NCBI RefSeq assembly: GCF_021440515.1
Contig: NZ_JAKCMV010000045.1
Location: 62,001 to 126,000 of the forward strand
Length of the DNA: 64,000 nt
Origin: Enterobacter asburiae
GTDB taxonomy: Bacteria > Pseudomonadota > Gammaproteobacteria > Enterobacterales > Enterobacteriaceae
Reading direction: 5' to 3'
Part shown: positions 1-14,976 of the stretch, in pieces
How the letters are laid out: each line of letters opens with the position of its first letter
Position numbering within the stretch: the first letter of the stretch is position 1
Position numbers and translations under genes: made by a program
Notes under the pieces: generated by a model
What the model was told of the DNA's origin: nothing
Databases searched by the model: none
The model's input: only the letters and a program-made list of their open reading frames with translations

Positions 1-1
1 T

Positions 2-1306
2 CACGTTGAAGTCCGCGCCAAAGACGAAGACAAGCGTCTTGATATCCGCGACGCGCTGACCCGTATTCCCGGCATCCACCATATTCTGGAGGTGGAAGAC
101 GTTCCGTTCACCTCTCTGCACGATATCTTCGAAAAAGCGCTGGTGCAGTACCGTGACCAGATCGAAGGCAAAACCTTCTGCGTGCGCGTGAAGCGTCGCG
201 GTAAACACGAGTTTAGCTCCATTGAGGTGGAACGCTACGTGGGCGGCGGTCTGAACCAGCACGTTGAGACCGCGCGCGTGCGCCTGACCAACCCGGACGT
301 CACCGTGAACCTGGAGATCGAAAACGATCGCCTGCTGCTGGTGAAAGGCCGCTACGAAGGCATTGGCGGCTTCCCGATTGGTACTCAGGAAGATGTGCTG
401 TCGCTGATCTCCGGCGGTTTTGACTCCGGTGTGTCCAGCTACATGCTGATGCGTCGCGGCTGCCGCGTGCATTACTGCTTCTTTAACCTCGGCGGCGCAG
501 CCCATGAAATCGGCGTCCGTCAGGTCGCGCATTACCTGTGGAACCGCTTCGGCAGCTCCCACCGCGTGCGTTTTGTAGCGATTAACTTTGAGCCTGTGGT
601 TGGCGAGATCCTCGAAAAAGTGGACGACGGACAGATGGGCGTGGTGCTGAAGCGCATGATGGTGCGCGCGGCGTCCAAAGTGGCCGAGCGCTACGGCGTG
701 CAGGCGCTGGTGACCGGCGAAGCGCTGGGCCAGGTGTCCAGCCAGACGCTGACCAACCTGCGTCTGATCGACAACGTGTCCGATACCCTGATCCTGCGTC
801 CGCTGATCTCGCACGATAAAGAGCACATCATTGACCTGGCGCGCGAAATCGGTACAGAAGATTTCGCCCGTACCATGCCGGAATACTGCGGCGTGATCTC
901 AAAAAGCCCAACCGTTAAAGCGGTGAAGGCGAAAATTGAAGCGGAAGAAGAGAACTTCGATTTCGCGATCCTGGAGAAGGTGGTGGCGGAAGCGTCCAAC
1001 ATCGACATCCGCGAGATTGCCCAGCAGACCGAGCAGGAGGTGGTTGAAGTTGAAACCGTAAGCGGTTTTGGCGCTAACGACGCGATCCTGGATATTCGTT
1101 CTATCGACGAACAGGACGACAAGCCGTTGCAGGTTGAGGGTGTAGACGTGGTCTCTCTGCCGTTCTACAAGCTGAGCACTAAATTCGGCGACCTTGACCA
1201 GAGTAAAACCTATCTGCTGTGGTGCGAGCGCGGGGTGATGAGCCGCTTGCAGGCGCTGTATCTGCGCGAGCAGGGCTTTGCCAATGTGAAGGTGTATCGC
1301 CCGTAG
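2..1306 (+). CDS. thiI: tRNA 4-thiouridine synthetase / thiamine sulfur carrier enzyme ThiI (5' end missing)
   Basis: The reading frame is open from the first full codon at base 2, so the gene enters from the left edge; 434 codons remain of a protein normally about 482 residues, so roughly the first 48 (start of the ferredoxin-like domain) are outside. ThiI transfers persulfide sulfur from IscS to U8 of tRNA and supplies sulfur for the thiazole of thiamine. Visible are the THUMP region, the PP-loop ATP pyrophosphatase motif SGGFDSG encoded at 410-430, the PEYCGV cysteine, and a C-terminal rhodanese domain whose active-site loop reads WCERGVMS, so this is the long gammaproteobacterial form. 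A bidirectional terminator separates it from the convergent yajL. Identification is secure. Confidence 0.97.
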   Translation, partial: HVEVRAKDEDKRLDIRDALTRIPGIHHILEVEDVPFTSLHDIFEKALVQYRDQIEGKTFCVRVKRRGKHEFSSIEVERYVGGGLNQHVETARVRLTNPDVTVNLEIENDRLLLVKGRYEGIGGFPIGTQEDVLSLISGGFDSGVSSYMLMRRGCRVHYCFFNLGGAAHEIGVRQVAHYLWNRFGSSHRVRFVAINFEPVVGEILEKVDDGQMGVVLKRMMVRAASKVAERYGVQALVTGEALGQVSSQTLTNLRLIDNVSDTLILRPLISHDKEHIIDLAREIGTEDFARTMPEYCGVISKSPTVKAVKAKIEAEEENFDFAILEKVVAEASNIDIREIAQQTEQEVVEVETVSGFGANDAILDIRSIDEQDDKPLQVEGVDVVSLPFYKLSTKFGDLDQSKTYLLWCERGVMSRLQALYLREQGFANVKVYRP

Positions 1307-1332
1307 CGTTTTGTCGGGGAGTGCGGGCTGAT

Positions 1333-1366
1333 GCCCTCACCCCGGCCCTCTCCGACAGGGAGAGGG
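1333..1366 (-). repeat. GAGAGGG-type palindromic intergenic repeat, copy A
   Basis: Inverted arms CCCTCTCC and GGAGAGGG with a short loop, flanked on one side by CCCTCACCCC. The same unit recurs, in the opposite orientation, at 33764-33797 and 58923-58959. It lies between thiI and the terminator shared with yajL. This resembles the REP-like palindromes common between genes in enterobacteria; it has no coding role here. Confidence 0.75.
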
Positions 1367-1377
1367 TGTAAACATCA

Positions 1378-1404
1378 AAAACGGCAACCTGAGGTTGCCG
1401 TTTT
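1378..1404. terminator. Bidirectional terminator between thiI and yajL
   Basis: Perfect 12-base-pair stem (AAAACGGCAACC and GGTTGCCGTTTT) with a three-base loop, A tract before and T tract after, so it can stop transcription of both convergent genes. Confidence 0.9.
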
Positions 1405-1408
1405 GCTT

Positions 1409-1999
1409 TTACTCGTAATAGTTATAAATCCCCGCCGGTATCACCAGCGACGACGCCACTTCGTACGCTTTTTCGCGCCCGACCAGCAGGTCGATAATCT
1501 TCAAGCCAAAATCAATGGCGGTTCCCGGCCCCTGGCTGGTGAGCAGGTTGACGCGCGGATCCCAGACCACCCGTTTATCGACCCAATGCTCGTCGGGAAT
1601 AGTCTCCTTAAGCCCAGGGAAGCCGGTCATGTTGGCGATGGGGAAAATACCATGCGGAACCAGCACCGTGCCCGCTGCCGCGCAGATGGCGGCAACGATA
1701 CGGCCTGACTGATGGAACTGACGCACCGTTTCCACCAGCAGCGGGCTGTCGCGGAAACATTCCGCCCCTTTCAGGCCGCCGGGCAGCACGATGATGTCGT
1801 AATCCCCGTCAGCGACCTGCACCAGCGGGGCGTCCGTCAGGATCTTCACCCCGCGCGAGCAGGTGACGGCCAGGTTGCCATCGCTGGCAACGCTTGCGGT
1901 GGTGACAGCAATGCCGCCGCGCACCATCAAATCGATAGCGGTGACCGCTTCCATCTCTTCGCTACCAGGGGCGAGGCATACCAGTGCCGACGCGCTCAT
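1409..1999 (-). CDS. yajL: DJ-1/ThiJ/PfpI family protein YajL
   Basis: A 196-residue member of the DJ-1 superfamily; E. coli YajL has the same length and almost the same sequence. The family protects proteins against oxidative and dicarbonyl damage; the exact activity (chaperone, deglycase or glyoxalase) is debated. The nucleophile Cys106 sits in AAICAAAG, the usual nucleophile elbow, with the PGG loop near residue 73. I chose the ATG at 1999 over the longer open frame because AAGGAG precedes it at proper spacing and [15 protein letters not shown] matches the family start. Its first 38 bases overlap the end of panE, which is upstream on the same strand, indicating translational coupling. Confidence 0.95.
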   Translation of the reverse strand: MSASALVCLAPGSEEMEAVTAIDLMVRGGIAVTTASVASDGNLAVTCSRGVKILTDAPLVQVADGDYDIIVLPGGLKGAECFRDSPLLVETVRQFHQSGRIVAAICAAAGTVLVPHGIFPIANMTGFPGLKETIPDEHWVDKRVVWDPRVNLLTSQGPGTAIDFGLKIIDLLVGREKAYEVASSLVIPAGIYNYYE

Positions 2000-2873
2000 A
2001 CTCACTCTCCTTACGTTTAACCATGTCATACAGGCGGGCGTTTTCCGGTACGCTGATACCGTGCGCCCGGGCGCGTTTGAGCAGATACCCGGTGATGTAG
2101 TCGATTTCGGTGTGGCGTAACCCGCGCACGTCCTGAAGCATCGACGAGATATTTTCTGCCGTGCTCTCGATCACCTGCTCCACGTAATACTGAATATCGT
2201 CAGCCGAGGTGTGTAAGCCCTCACGTTCAATCACCGCGGCCACTTCGGCGCACAGCGCTGCGACCTCCTGGGGATGGTTTTTTAGCGCCCCGTTCGGGCA
2301 GTCCCACAGCGCCGTCAGCGGGTTGATCACGCAGTTGACTGCCAGCTTACGCCACAGCTGCGGGCGAATATTGTCGTGCCAGGCGACGTCCGGCAGCACC
2401 TGTTGCAGCACGTCAGCCAGATAGCTGTAGTCCCCGTCCTGCTCGCGGGCTGGGCCAATATGGGTCACGCCGCTGGCCACATGCACAATGATATTACCGT
2501 CGCGACGCGCGGCGTGGGTGGTGGTCGCCATCAGCAGCGGCTGTTTAACGCTTTTCAGCTCGTCGATGGTGCCCATGCCGTTATGCAGCAGCAAAATGGG
2601 CGATGTCGGGGGAAGTTGCGACGCCAGCGCTTTCACCGCGTCGGAGACCTGCCACGCCTTAAGGGTGACCAGCAGAAGATCGCTTTGCGCCAGAAAATCA
2701 GGATCGTTCGCGGTCAGCGATTCGTTAAAGATACTTCCGTCTTCATCAATCAGGTTTACACTGCAATACGGCTGCGGGACGCGTAGCCAGCCCTGTACCT
2801 CGTGTCCCTGCTTGCACAGCGCCGTCAGCCACAGCTGGCCCAGCGCGCCGCATCCAAGCACGGTAATTTTCAT
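1962..2873 (-). CDS. panE: 2-dehydropantoate 2-reductase (ketopantoate reductase)
   Basis: Reduces ketopantoate to pantoate with NADPH in the pantothenate/coenzyme A pathway (cytosol). 303 residues, the E. coli length. The N-terminal Rossmann fold shows [11 protein letters not shown] at residues 5-15, and the catalytic lysine is Lys176 in [16 protein letters not shown], followed by the family asparagine. The C-terminal helical ApbA/PanE domain is complete. The 3' end overlaps the start of yajL, as in E. coli, so the two are probably one transcript. Divergent from yajQ with about 120 bases between starts. Confidence 0.96.
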   Translation of the reverse strand: MKITVLGCGALGQLWLTALCKQGHEVQGWLRVPQPYCSVNLIDEDGSIFNESLTANDPDFLAQSDLLLVTLKAWQVSDAVKALASQLPPTSPILLLHNGMGTIDELKSVKQPLLMATTTHAARRDGNIIVHVASGVTHIGPAREQDGDYSYLADVLQQVLPDVAWHDNIRPQLWRKLAVNCVINPLTALWDCPNGALKNHPQEVAALCAEVAAVIEREGLHTSADDIQYYVEQVIESTAENISSMLQDVRGLRHTEIDYITGYLLKRARAHGISVPENARLYDMVKRKESEYERVGTGMPRPW

Positions 2874-2997
2874 CGTTCCTCCTCACCTGCAACTGCGCCA
2901 GGTGTTACGGCCTAAGTATAGCGCCGTCAGCTAAGCTTCTCGTTATGCCTCGTAGCGGGTATTATGCAACGCAACAAATATGAAGGGAGAAGAAAAG

Positions 2998-3489
2998 ATG
3001 CCATCTTTCGATATTGTTTCCGAAGTTGATATCCAGGAAGTACGTAACGGCGTAGATAACGCGAGCCGTGAAGTTGAGTCACGTTTCGATTTTCGTGGCG
3101 TTGAGGCGAGTTTTGAGCTGAACGACGCAAATAAGACCATCAAGGTGCTGAGCGAATCTGATTTCCAGGTGAATCAGCTGCTGGATATTTTGCGCGCGAA
3201 GCTGCTCAAGCGCGGCATTGAGGGCGCATCCCTCGATGTGCCGGAAGAGTTCGTCCACAGCGGTAAAACCTGGTTCGTTGAAGCCAAGCTGAAGCAGGGC
3301 ATTGAGAGCGCGGTGCAGAAGAAGCTCGTGAAGCTCATCAAGGACAGCAAGCTGAAGGTGCAGGCGCAAATCCAGGGCGAAGAAATTCGCGTGACCGGTA
3401 AATCCCGCGACGATTTGCAGTCGGTGATGGCGTTGGTGCGCGGTGGCGATCTGGGGCAGCCGTTCCAGTTCAAAAACTTCCGCGATTGA
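2998..3489 (+). CDS. yajQ: YajQ nucleotide-binding / c-di-GMP effector family protein
   Basis: 163 residues beginning [11 protein letters not shown], the conserved YajQ start; an in-frame ATG six codons earlier is rejected because GAAGGGAG lies just before 2998 and homologues begin there. YajQ has two ferredoxin-like (RNP-type) folds and binds nucleotides; homologues in Xanthomonas and Pseudomonas bind c-di-GMP and act with a LysR regulator, while in enterobacteria the role is not settled. Monocistronic: closed by the strong hairpin at 3495-3522, whose T tract runs into the stop of convergent yajR. Confidence 0.95.
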   Translation: MPSFDIVSEVDIQEVRNGVDNASREVESRFDFRGVEASFELNDANKTIKVLSESDFQVNQLLDILRAKLLKRGIEGASLDVPEEFVHSGKTWFVEAKLKQGIESAVQKKLVKLIKDSKLKVQAQIQGEEIRVTGKSRDDLQSVMALVRGGDLGQPFQFKNFRD

Positions 3490-3494
3490 TATGA

Positions 3495-3522
3495 AAAAGC
3501 CCGGTTTAACCGGGCTTTTTTT
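3495..3522. terminator. Shared terminator of yajQ and yajR
   Basis: GCCCGG and CCGGGC arms with a short loop flanked by A5 and T7, so it works in both directions for convergent genes; it touches the yajR stop codon. Confidence 0.9.
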
Positions 3523-4883
3523 CAGGCTTTCAGCGCCTGCTCCACCTCAAAGCGGTTGGTCACTTTGCTGTCGATTTTCACGTAGGCGCTGCGTTCATCC
3601 GCGACAATCATCACTTCGCTGACCCCTTCTGTGGCTTCCAGACGCGCCTTCAGCGCATCGCTAATCTCAACCTCTGGCGGGATCTCCACGCGCAGGCTGC
3701 TCACGTAGCGCGGCTCTTTCATGGTGCCGGCCACCAGCAGCCAGACCATCGCCAGCAGCGCGCCTGCCAGGAACACGGTCTGGGAATCAAACAGCCCATC
3801 GACCCAGCCGCCAAGCGAGCCGCCAATGGCCACGCCGAGGAACTGGCTGGTGGAGTAAATGCCCATCGCCGTGCCTTTATAGCCCGCCGGGGACTCTTTA
3901 CTGATCAGCGACGGCAGCAGGGCTTCCATCAGGTTAAACGCGAGGAAAAAGATCTGCACGCCGATAACCAGCTCCCAGAAGTGCGGGCCCGATCCCCAGA
4001 GGACGATTTCGGCAATCAGCAGCAGCGACACGCAGCCGAGGAAGACGCGCTTCATTTTGCGCTTCACTTCGGCGTAGATGATGAACGGGACGACGGACAC
4101 GAAAGAGATAAGCATCGTCACCAGGTAAATTTTCCAGTGCTCGGCGGCGGGGAAGCCCGCGGCGGCAAGCTGGCCCGGCAGGGCCACGAAGGTCGACATC
4201 AGCAAAATGTGCAGACACATGATGCCGAAGTTGAGCTTGAGCAGGCGAGGCTCAACAAGCACTTTGCTGAAGCAGCCTTTGACCATGCCGGATTCGCGGT
4301 TGAGGACGTGGTTTTTGCTGTCCGGCACCACCCACAGGGTTAAGGCAATGCCGACGGTCGCCAGCACGGCAATCATCCAGAACAGGGCGTGCAGCCCCAG
4401 CCTGTGGGTGATGATCGGGCCGAGCACCATCGCAATGGCGAAGGTGACGCCGAAGCTGACGCCAATAAAGGCCATCGCTTTGGTGCGATTCTGTTCGCGG
4501 GTTAGATCCGACAGCAGCGCCATCACCGCGGCGGCAATCGCACCGGAGCCTTGCAGGGCGCGGCCTAAAATAATGCCCCAGATGGAGTGGGAGAGGGCGG
4601 CAATGACGCTGCCGAGCACAAACACCAGCAGGCCGCCGACAATCAGCGGTTTACGGCCAATGCGGTCAGAGAGCAGGCCGAAGGGGATCTGGAATACCGC
4701 CTGCGCCAACCCGTAAATGCCGATGGCGATGCCAATCAGCGCCTCGCTGGCGCCCTGTAGCGCCATACCGTAGGTGGTCAGAACAGGCAGGACCATAAAC
4801 ATGCCAAGCATCCGTAGCGAGAAAACAGTCCCTAAGCCCCAGGTCGCGCGAAGCTCGCCTGGCGTCATTTTATAATCGTTCAT
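3522..4883 (-). CDS. yajR: Major facilitator transporter YajR
   Basis: A 453-residue MFS protein of the drug:proton antiporter type; substrate unknown. Twelve hydrophobic segments are seen, with the MFS signature after helix 2 reading GLLSDRIGRKPLI. The last 65 or so residues form the soluble ferredoxin-like YAM domain known from the E. coli YajR structure (SDALKARLEATEGVSEVMIV...). ATG at 4883 is preferred over an upstream GTG because GAGG sits five bases before it and homologues start MNDYKMTP. Convergent with yajQ; a BIME and the cyo terminator lie upstream. Confidence 0.95.
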   Translation of the reverse strand: MNDYKMTPGELRATWGLGTVFSLRMLGMFMVLPVLTTYGMALQGASEALIGIAIGIYGLAQAVFQIPFGLLSDRIGRKPLIVGGLLVFVLGSVIAALSHSIWGIILGRALQGSGAIAAAVMALLSDLTREQNRTKAMAFIGVSFGVTFAIAMVLGPIITHRLGLHALFWMIAVLATVGIALTLWVVPDSKNHVLNRESGMVKGCFSKVLVEPRLLKLNFGIMCLHILLMSTFVALPGQLAAAGFPAAEHWKIYLVTMLISFVSVVPFIIYAEVKRKMKRVFLGCVSLLLIAEIVLWGSGPHFWELVIGVQIFFLAFNLMEALLPSLISKESPAGYKGTAMGIYSTSQFLGVAIGGSLGGWVDGLFDSQTVFLAGALLAMVWLLVAGTMKEPRYVSSLRVEIPPEVEISDALKARLEATEGVSEVMIVADERSAYVKIDSKVTNRFEVEQALKA

Positions 4884-4980
4884 TACCACCTCAGTTCAAA
4901 AGCAGGCACTAGTTTAGGCGGGGTGTTAATTGCGGTAAATAGGTGTTTGTTTAAGAGATATTACCATCGTGCAAAACCGC

Positions 4981-5050
4981 GTCGGGTGGCGGCGATGCCT
5001 TACCCGACCTACCGATCCCGTAGGCCCGTGCAAGCGTAGCGCCGCCGGGC
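4981..5050. repeat. REP pair (BIME) between yajR and cyoE
   Basis: Two classical enterobacterial REP units in opposite orientation: GTCGGGTGGCGGC...TACCCGAC at 4981-5008 and GTAGGCCC...GCCGCCGGGC at 5020-5050, with the usual GGCGATGCCTTACC core. Located in the roughly 210-base gap between yajR and the end of the cyo operon. It may stabilise or end the cyo message from the downstream side. Confidence 0.85.
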
Positions 5051-5082
5051 AAAAAAAAAGCCAGGTGATTAACCTGGCTCTT
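5051..5082 (-). terminator. cyo operon terminator
   Basis: Stem AGCCAGGT / ACCTGGCT (5059-5079) followed on the minus strand by a run of nine T, immediately after cyoE. Confidence 0.88.
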
Positions 5083-5096
5083 TCAATTCAACACGC

Positions 5097-5984
5097 TTAC
5101 CAGACGTAAGTGAGCAGGCTGTGTGAATCCGGCACCATAAAATCGACCGACATCATCACGCTCAGGGCGGTAATGGCGATGATGGAGAAGCCGAACAGCT
5201 TACGCGCCCAGACCTTGTCATCTTCCACTTTGTAACCGCGCAGGGCCATACCGAGCCACCAGACGCTCACCGCAGCCGCCACCACCAGATATTTATATCC
5301 AGCGTAACCGCCCAGAGAGAGCATCAGGGTCGCCACGGCAAAGGCGATGATGTACAGCGTGATATGGTTTTTCGCGACCGAGATACCTTTCACGACCGGC
5401 AGAACCGGGATGTTCGCTGCCTGATAATCCTTGAAGCGGAAAATCGCGATGGCATAGGAGTGCGGCATCTGCCACAGGCTAAAGATAGCCAGCAGGATCA
5501 GCGCACCGCTGTCGAACTCGTTGGTCACGGCGCAATAGCCAATCACCGGCGGCGCAGCGCCGGAGAGAGAACCAATCAGCGTGCCGTAGACGGAGTGGCG
5601 CTTCATATACAGGCTGTAGACGCCCACATACACCACGAACCCCATCACCCCCAGCCAGCAGGCCAGAGGGTTAGCGCCAAACCACAGCAGCATAAAGCCA
5701 GCAATACCCAGCAAGGTGGCGTACACCAGCGAGACAGAAGGGGCGATCAGGCCTTTAACCAGCACCCGATTTTTAGTCCTTTCCATCTTCTTGTCGATAT
5801 CCATGTCGATGTAGTTGTTAAATACACAACCGGACGCAACAACCAGTGACACACCGATCAGCGTGGAGACAAAGAGGGTGTAGTCGATGCTGCCCTTAGA
5901 GGCTAACAGGAACCCTCCGATCACGGAGATCAGGTTGCCAAAGATGATGCCTGGTTTCGTTACTTGCAGGTATTGCTTAAACAT
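5097..5984 (-). CDS. cyoE: Protoheme IX farnesyltransferase (heme O synthase) CyoE
   Basis: UbiA-superfamily membrane prenyltransferase that attaches farnesyl to heme b to make heme O for cytochrome bo3. 295 residues; E. coli has 296. The polyprenyl-binding region NNYIDMDID(K)KMERTKNR holds the Asp-rich motif (E. coli reads NNYIDRDID) near residues 60-75; about nine transmembrane segments. Start at 5984 ([13 protein letters not shown]) follows homologues; the longer open frame reads back into cyoD. Last gene of cyoABCDE, 11 bases after the cyoD stop. Confidence 0.97.
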   Translation of the reverse strand: MFKQYLQVTKPGIIFGNLISVIGGFLLASKGSIDYTLFVSTLIGVSLVVASGCVFNNYIDMDIDKKMERTKNRVLVKGLIAPSVSLVYATLLGIAGFMLLWFGANPLACWLGVMGFVVYVGVYSLYMKRHSVYGTLIGSLSGAAPPVIGYCAVTNEFDSGALILLAIFSLWQMPHSYAIAIFRFKDYQAANIPVLPVVKGISVAKNHITLYIIAFAVATLMLSLGGYAGYKYLVVAAAVSVWWLGMALRGYKVEDDKVWARKLFGFSIIAITALSVMMSVDFMVPDSHSLLTYVW

Positions 5985-5995
5985 ACTCGCCGCTC

Positions 5996-6321
5996 TTAGT
6001 GAACCATCATGTTGTAGTTCAGGTTCCACATAATCCAGATGGAACCGACTACCAGGATAGCGATGATAATCACGGTAAAGATAAAGGCGGTCATATTCCA
6101 GCCTTCATCGGACTTGGTGTTCATGTGCAGGAAGCAAACCAGATGCACCAGAATCTGAATCACCGCGGTCACCAGGATTGCGCCCAGGATAACCGGCTTA
6201 GATGCAGAACCGCTCATCACCATCCAGAACGGGATCACCGTGAGGATGATCGACAGGATAAAACCTGTCATGTAGGTTTTTACGCTACCGTGGGAAGCGC
6301 CATGATCGTTTGAATGACTCA

Positions 6322-6322
<1 letters not shown>
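5996..6322 (-). CDS. cyoD: Cytochrome bo3 ubiquinol oxidase subunit IV
   Basis: Small membrane subunit of 108 residues with three transmembrane helices, needed for assembly of the copper site and stability of the oxidase. The start ATG at 6322 overlaps the cyoC stop as TAATG, so translation is coupled. The conserved [20 protein letters not shown] segment is present. One residue shorter than the E. coli protein near the N-terminus. Confidence 0.96.
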
Positions 6323-9884
<3,562 letters not shown>

Positions 9885-10362
9885 TTAACGACCTCAATTC
9901 CACGGGAGTCTGGTGGCGTTTAAAGTGTGGGGGCATTTTACGGGAAGGTTACATTACTGTAAACATCATTAGGGCTGTGTCAGGAAGGTGTTACTGGGTT
10001 CTGCCGCACATGTCACAAGTGTTGCAAAACATGTCGCTTTTTCAGACCAAAGCCGCATGGTATGGGCGTTATAACGAATCGACCCCTAAGGATATCCTAA
10101 AAAGGGCAATTGGTATAACCATTCTCAAAATTATACAAGTAATTAACAATTAATTTTCAATAAAAAGACAATTGAAAAACGAAAATTCAATCTTTCAAAT
10201 GCTGAATCGGTTAATGGAAAATAGGCTAGTCAAGTAAGCTCCAATAATTTCCAATTTTTATCCCGCACAAAACAACAAATATTTTTTTAGCCGGAGCAGG
10301 TTATTTCGCCGTTATAATTTCGCATCGTGATTACAACGGGAAATAACCTTTCGTTTTTTTCG
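9885..10362. promoter_or_regulatory. cyo operon control region (cyoA-ampG gap)
   Basis: 478 bases without a gene, strongly AT-rich between about 10100 and 10330. cyoABCDE is known in E. coli to be repressed by ArcA and Fnr when oxygen is low. On the minus strand at 10137-10157 there is TTAATTGTTAATTACT, close to the ArcA core GTTAATTA and arranged as neighbouring repeats. I could not settle the -35/-10 by eye. The region also holds the 3' untranslated end of ampG; no good hairpin terminator is evident there. Confidence 0.5.
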
Positions 10363-11838
10363 TCAGGTCCGCTGCGTTTTGCGTAACGCCAGGAAATCGA
10401 GCAGTCCACCCGTCATAATTCCGGCGATAGCCAGCAGGGCACCGACGTCGAGCAGCAGGGCTTCAAAGGGGAGTACAAGCGACGTCGCGGCGTTGACAAT
10501 TAACACCACCAGCCATAGCGCCAGCGCCAGGCTGCCCGCCATTAATAAGCGCAGGGCAAATCGATAGGCGCGCTGATATTCGGTTCGCGGCATAAAGTGT
10601 TCCGTTCGCTGGGTATATTCCAGCGTCTGACGACACACCAGTAACAGCAAAATGCCCGGTACGGCGGCAATAACCGAGAACAGATAGAACGTCGGCCAGC
10701 CGTGCGCTTCAACAAACCAGCCCGCAATCGGACCAACGTAGACGCGGCCCACGGCAGACAGCGCGGAGAGCAGGGCAAACTGCGTAGCGGAAAACGACTT
10801 ATTACACAGCGTCATCAGTAGCGCAACAAAGGCCGCGGTGCCCATGCCGCCGCACAGGTTTTCAAAGAAGACCGCAGCGGCCATTGAGATCATATGCTTG
10901 TCGGTTATCGACAGCAGCCAGTAACCGGCGTTGGAAATACCCTGGAGAATGCCGAAGATTAACAGGGCACGGAACAGCGACAAACGCTGCATCAGCACGC
11001 CGCCGTATAGTGCGCCGACAATAGTGGCAAACAGCCCCAGCGTCTTATTCACCACGCCCACTTCCCCGGCATCAAACCCCACGCCACGGATCAGGAAGGT
11101 CGTCGTCAGGCTCATGGCAAACGCGTCGCCCAGCTTATAAAGGACAATCAGCAGCAAAATCAGCCAGGCGTTATTGCGGCCAAAGAAGTCGCGCAGTGGC
11201 TCAGCGACGGCCTGCTCCAGCGAGCGCGGAACCGGGATGACATCGCTCGGCTCCGGAGCAAGCAGGGTAGCAATAATGCAGGGAATGAGCAGGGCGGCCA
11301 TCAGCCAGTACATGCTCTGCCAGCCGAGATAGCGGTCGGCCAGCCACAGCGCCAGGCCGCCGGACACCAGCATCCCGAGGCGATAGCCCAGTACGCTGAT
11401 CGCCGCGCCCGTGCCGCGCTCTTCGGCGGGCAGCACGTCGGTTTTCCAGGCATCAAACACGATATCCTGGGACGCCGAGCAGAAGGCAATCACCACCGCC
11501 AGCGCTGCCATCCAGCGCAGCTGGCTGGAGGGTTCAAGGAATCCCATAGCGGCGATGGCCAGCAGCAGCAGCACTTGGGTCATTACTAACCAGCCGCGAC
11601 GACGGCCCAAAAATGGCGGGGTGTAGCGGTCCATGACCGGCGACCACAGGAACTTGAAGACGTAGGCTTGCCCGACGAGCGAGAAGAAACCGATGGTTTT
11701 AAGATCGATGTTCTCGACGGTCATCCAGGCCTGAAGCGTGCCGGAGGTGAGCGCGAGGGGTAAACCGGAGGCGAAGCCGAGAATCAGCAGGATAGCTGAT
11801 TTCGGTTGCTGGAAAATGCGTAAGTAGCGACTGGACAT
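10363..11838 (-). CDS. ampG: Muropeptide MFS transporter AmpG
   Basis: Inner-membrane permease importing GlcNAc-anhydroMurNAc peptides for cell-wall recycling; in organisms with chromosomal inducible AmpC beta-lactamase, as in Enterobacter, it supplies the inducing signal for AmpR. 491 residues, the E. coli length, with about 14 hydrophobic segments and the conserved FLWSPVMDRYTPPFLGRRRGW loop near residues 63-85. It is followed on the operon's 5' side by yajG (46-base gap), probably one transcript, as in E. coli. Confidence 0.97.
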   Translation of the reverse strand: MSSRYLRIFQQPKSAILLILGFASGLPLALTSGTLQAWMTVENIDLKTIGFFSLVGQAYVFKFLWSPVMDRYTPPFLGRRRGWLVMTQVLLLLAIAAMGFLEPSSQLRWMAALAVVIAFCSASQDIVFDAWKTDVLPAEERGTGAAISVLGYRLGMLVSGGLALWLADRYLGWQSMYWLMAALLIPCIIATLLAPEPSDVIPVPRSLEQAVAEPLRDFFGRNNAWLILLLIVLYKLGDAFAMSLTTTFLIRGVGFDAGEVGVVNKTLGLFATIVGALYGGVLMQRLSLFRALLIFGILQGISNAGYWLLSITDKHMISMAAAVFFENLCGGMGTAAFVALLMTLCNKSFSATQFALLSALSAVGRVYVGPIAGWFVEAHGWPTFYLFSVIAAVPGILLLLVCRQTLEYTQRTEHFMPRTEYQRAYRFALRLLMAGSLALALWLVVLIVNAATSLVLPFEALLLDVGALLAIAGIMTGGLLDFLALRKTQRT

Positions 11839-11884
11839 GTGTTTATAGCACTGACCCGGCGAAGCGCCGGGTCAGGATGCAGGA

Positions 11885-12463
11885 TTAACGCGCGTTTTGC
11901 TTGATGAAGTCGTGGATGCTGGTGTCCTGAGCCATATCAGAGATGGTGTCGGTCAGCACGCTGTTGACGGCGTTAGCAATGTTCTGGTTAGACGCCTGGA
12001 AGGCGCCTTCAACCTGGTAGCTCGCGCGGTAGTTTTTGGTCATCTTGTTGCCGTTCTTCGCGGTGGCGATGATGGCGATATCCGCTTTGGTCGCGATGTT
12101 GTAGCGCACATTGCCCTGGGAAACGTCTGCGTACAGGTTGTTCACGATGATTTGCAGATCAACCACGCCGCTTGGTCCAATCATATAACCGCGAGCGGTC
12201 ATCTGTTTTTCCAGCACTTCTTGCAGCAGGAAGCGCAGGTCGCGGGAGGCGGTCAGAGTCACCTGTTGATTGTCGCGGGTCACTTTCGCCAGCGCCTGAT
12301 CCTGGCGCTGGTCGGCGCCGTTGATGCTGACGGTCACGCCCATCAGGCTAGGATCCTGCTGTGGCAGGGAAATTTTAGGGGAAACGTCAATGGTGGTCGG
12401 TGGGGTTGCGCAGCCCGCCAACATGAAAAGCGCTACCAACGGAAAGAAGAGTTTTTTTAACAT
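11885..12463 (-). CDS. yajG: Lipoprotein YajG
   Basis: 192-residue predicted outer-membrane lipoprotein: signal MLKKLFFPLVALFMLAGC with lipobox LAGC, then a mature domain of unknown role. The ATG at 12463 is used because homologues begin MLKK; the open frame runs upstream another 18 codons without support. First gene of the yajG-ampG unit, hence plausibly linked to envelope or murein recycling, though nothing in the sequence proves this. Confidence 0.93.
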   Translation of the reverse strand: MLKKLFFPLVALFMLAGCATPPTTIDVSPKISLPQQDPSLMGVTVSINGADQRQDQALAKVTRDNQQVTLTASRDLRFLLQEVLEKQMTARGYMIGPSGVVDLQIIVNNLYADVSQGNVRYNIATKADIAIIATAKNGNKMTKNYRASYQVEGAFQASNQNIANAVNSVLTDTISDMAQDTSIHDFIKQNAR

Positions 12464-12768
12464 TTTCAGGTTCTCAACGAATCGTAAGCATATAGAGAGA
12501 AAAATTGGCGCCATCATATCATCGCCAACGACGAGGGGAAGTGGTCAACGCATGTAAATTCATCGCCTTGTCCGAAAAATGACCACTTCTGACGTTTTCT
12601 CTGCCAGTCGGAGACAAAACGTATGAGACTCATAGTGAACTTCATTCGTTTGACTGAGAAAATCAGACGAAAGCTAAATATTTGTTGTCTTGTTGTAATG
12701 GAAACGGTAAAAGCGGCTAACATTTAAAGGGATGGGTGACATCTTAGCGTTGTCGGAGGAGTAATTTC

Positions 12769-13086
12769 ATGATGATACGTGAGCATATAGAAGACAAATT
12801 AAGGGCAGCGTTCAACCCCGTTTTCCTCGAAGTCGTCGATGAAAGCTATCGTCACAACGTACCTGCTGGGTCTGAAAGTCATTTTAAAGTGGTGCTGGTG
12901 AGTGACCGCTTCGCAGGAGAGCGTTTCCTTAACCGACACCGTATGATCTATGGCACGCTGACAGAGGAACTCTCGTCAACGGTTCATGCGCTGGCGCTCC
13001 ACACCTATACCATCAAAGAATGGGAAGGCCTACAGGATACGATTTTTGCGTCACCCCCTTGTCGAGGTGCAGGCAGCATCGCCTGA
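12769..13086 (+). CDS. bolA: BolA stress-morphology regulator
   Basis: 105-residue BolA, the same length as in E. coli. It pairs with monothiol glutaredoxins through the conserved histidine of the [12 protein letters not shown] helix region, acts in iron-sulfur trafficking and as a transcription regulator of cell shape and biofilm. The class II KH-like fold is complete; [10 protein letters not shown] is the family signature. GGAGGAG lies at proper spacing before the ATG. Divergent from yajG across about 300 bases. Closed by the hairpin at 13147-13170. Confidence 0.96.
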   Translation: MMIREHIEDKLRAAFNPVFLEVVDESYRHNVPAGSESHFKVVLVSDRFAGERFLNRHRMIYGTLTEELSSTVHALALHTYTIKEWEGLQDTIFASPPCRGAGSIA

Positions 13087-14716
<1,630 letters not shown>

Positions 14717-14749
14717 TTCCGCCCCAACGGTTTAAAGTTTGAACAAAAA

Positions 14750-14780
14750 ACCCGTTGCCTCCCGGCGACGGGTTTTTTTT
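14750..14780 (+). terminator. tig terminator
   Basis: CCCGTTGCC and GGCGACGGG arms (one G-T pair) with a TCCC loop, followed by eight T. Confidence 0.9.
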
Positions 14781-14852
14781 ATCACACCAATAGTCCAGGA
14801 AGAGTGCTAAAACACCCTTTCAGTGTTAGCGTAACAACAAAAGATTGTTATG

Positions 14853-14881
14853 CTTGAAATAGGGCAAAGTGAACCCCATAA
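14853..14881 (+). promoter_or_regulatory. Sigma-32 heat-shock promoter of clpP
   Basis: CTTGAAA at 14853-14859, a 14-base spacer, and CCCCATAA at 14874-14881 match the sigma-32 consensus (CTTGAAA N13-15 CCCCATNT) almost perfectly. About 95 bases separate it from the clpP start codon. clpPX is a known heat-shock operon. Confidence 0.85.
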
Positions 14882-14976
14882 CCAGGTAATCACGACGAAT
14901 GAGACTGGCTGATAATCCGTCCATAAGGTTACAATCAGTACAGCAGGTGTTTTCAATTTAGATCCAGGAGACGGAA

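Noticed and set aside
2000-2029. Longer yajL start
   Set aside because: The strong AAGGAG site and family alignment support 1999.
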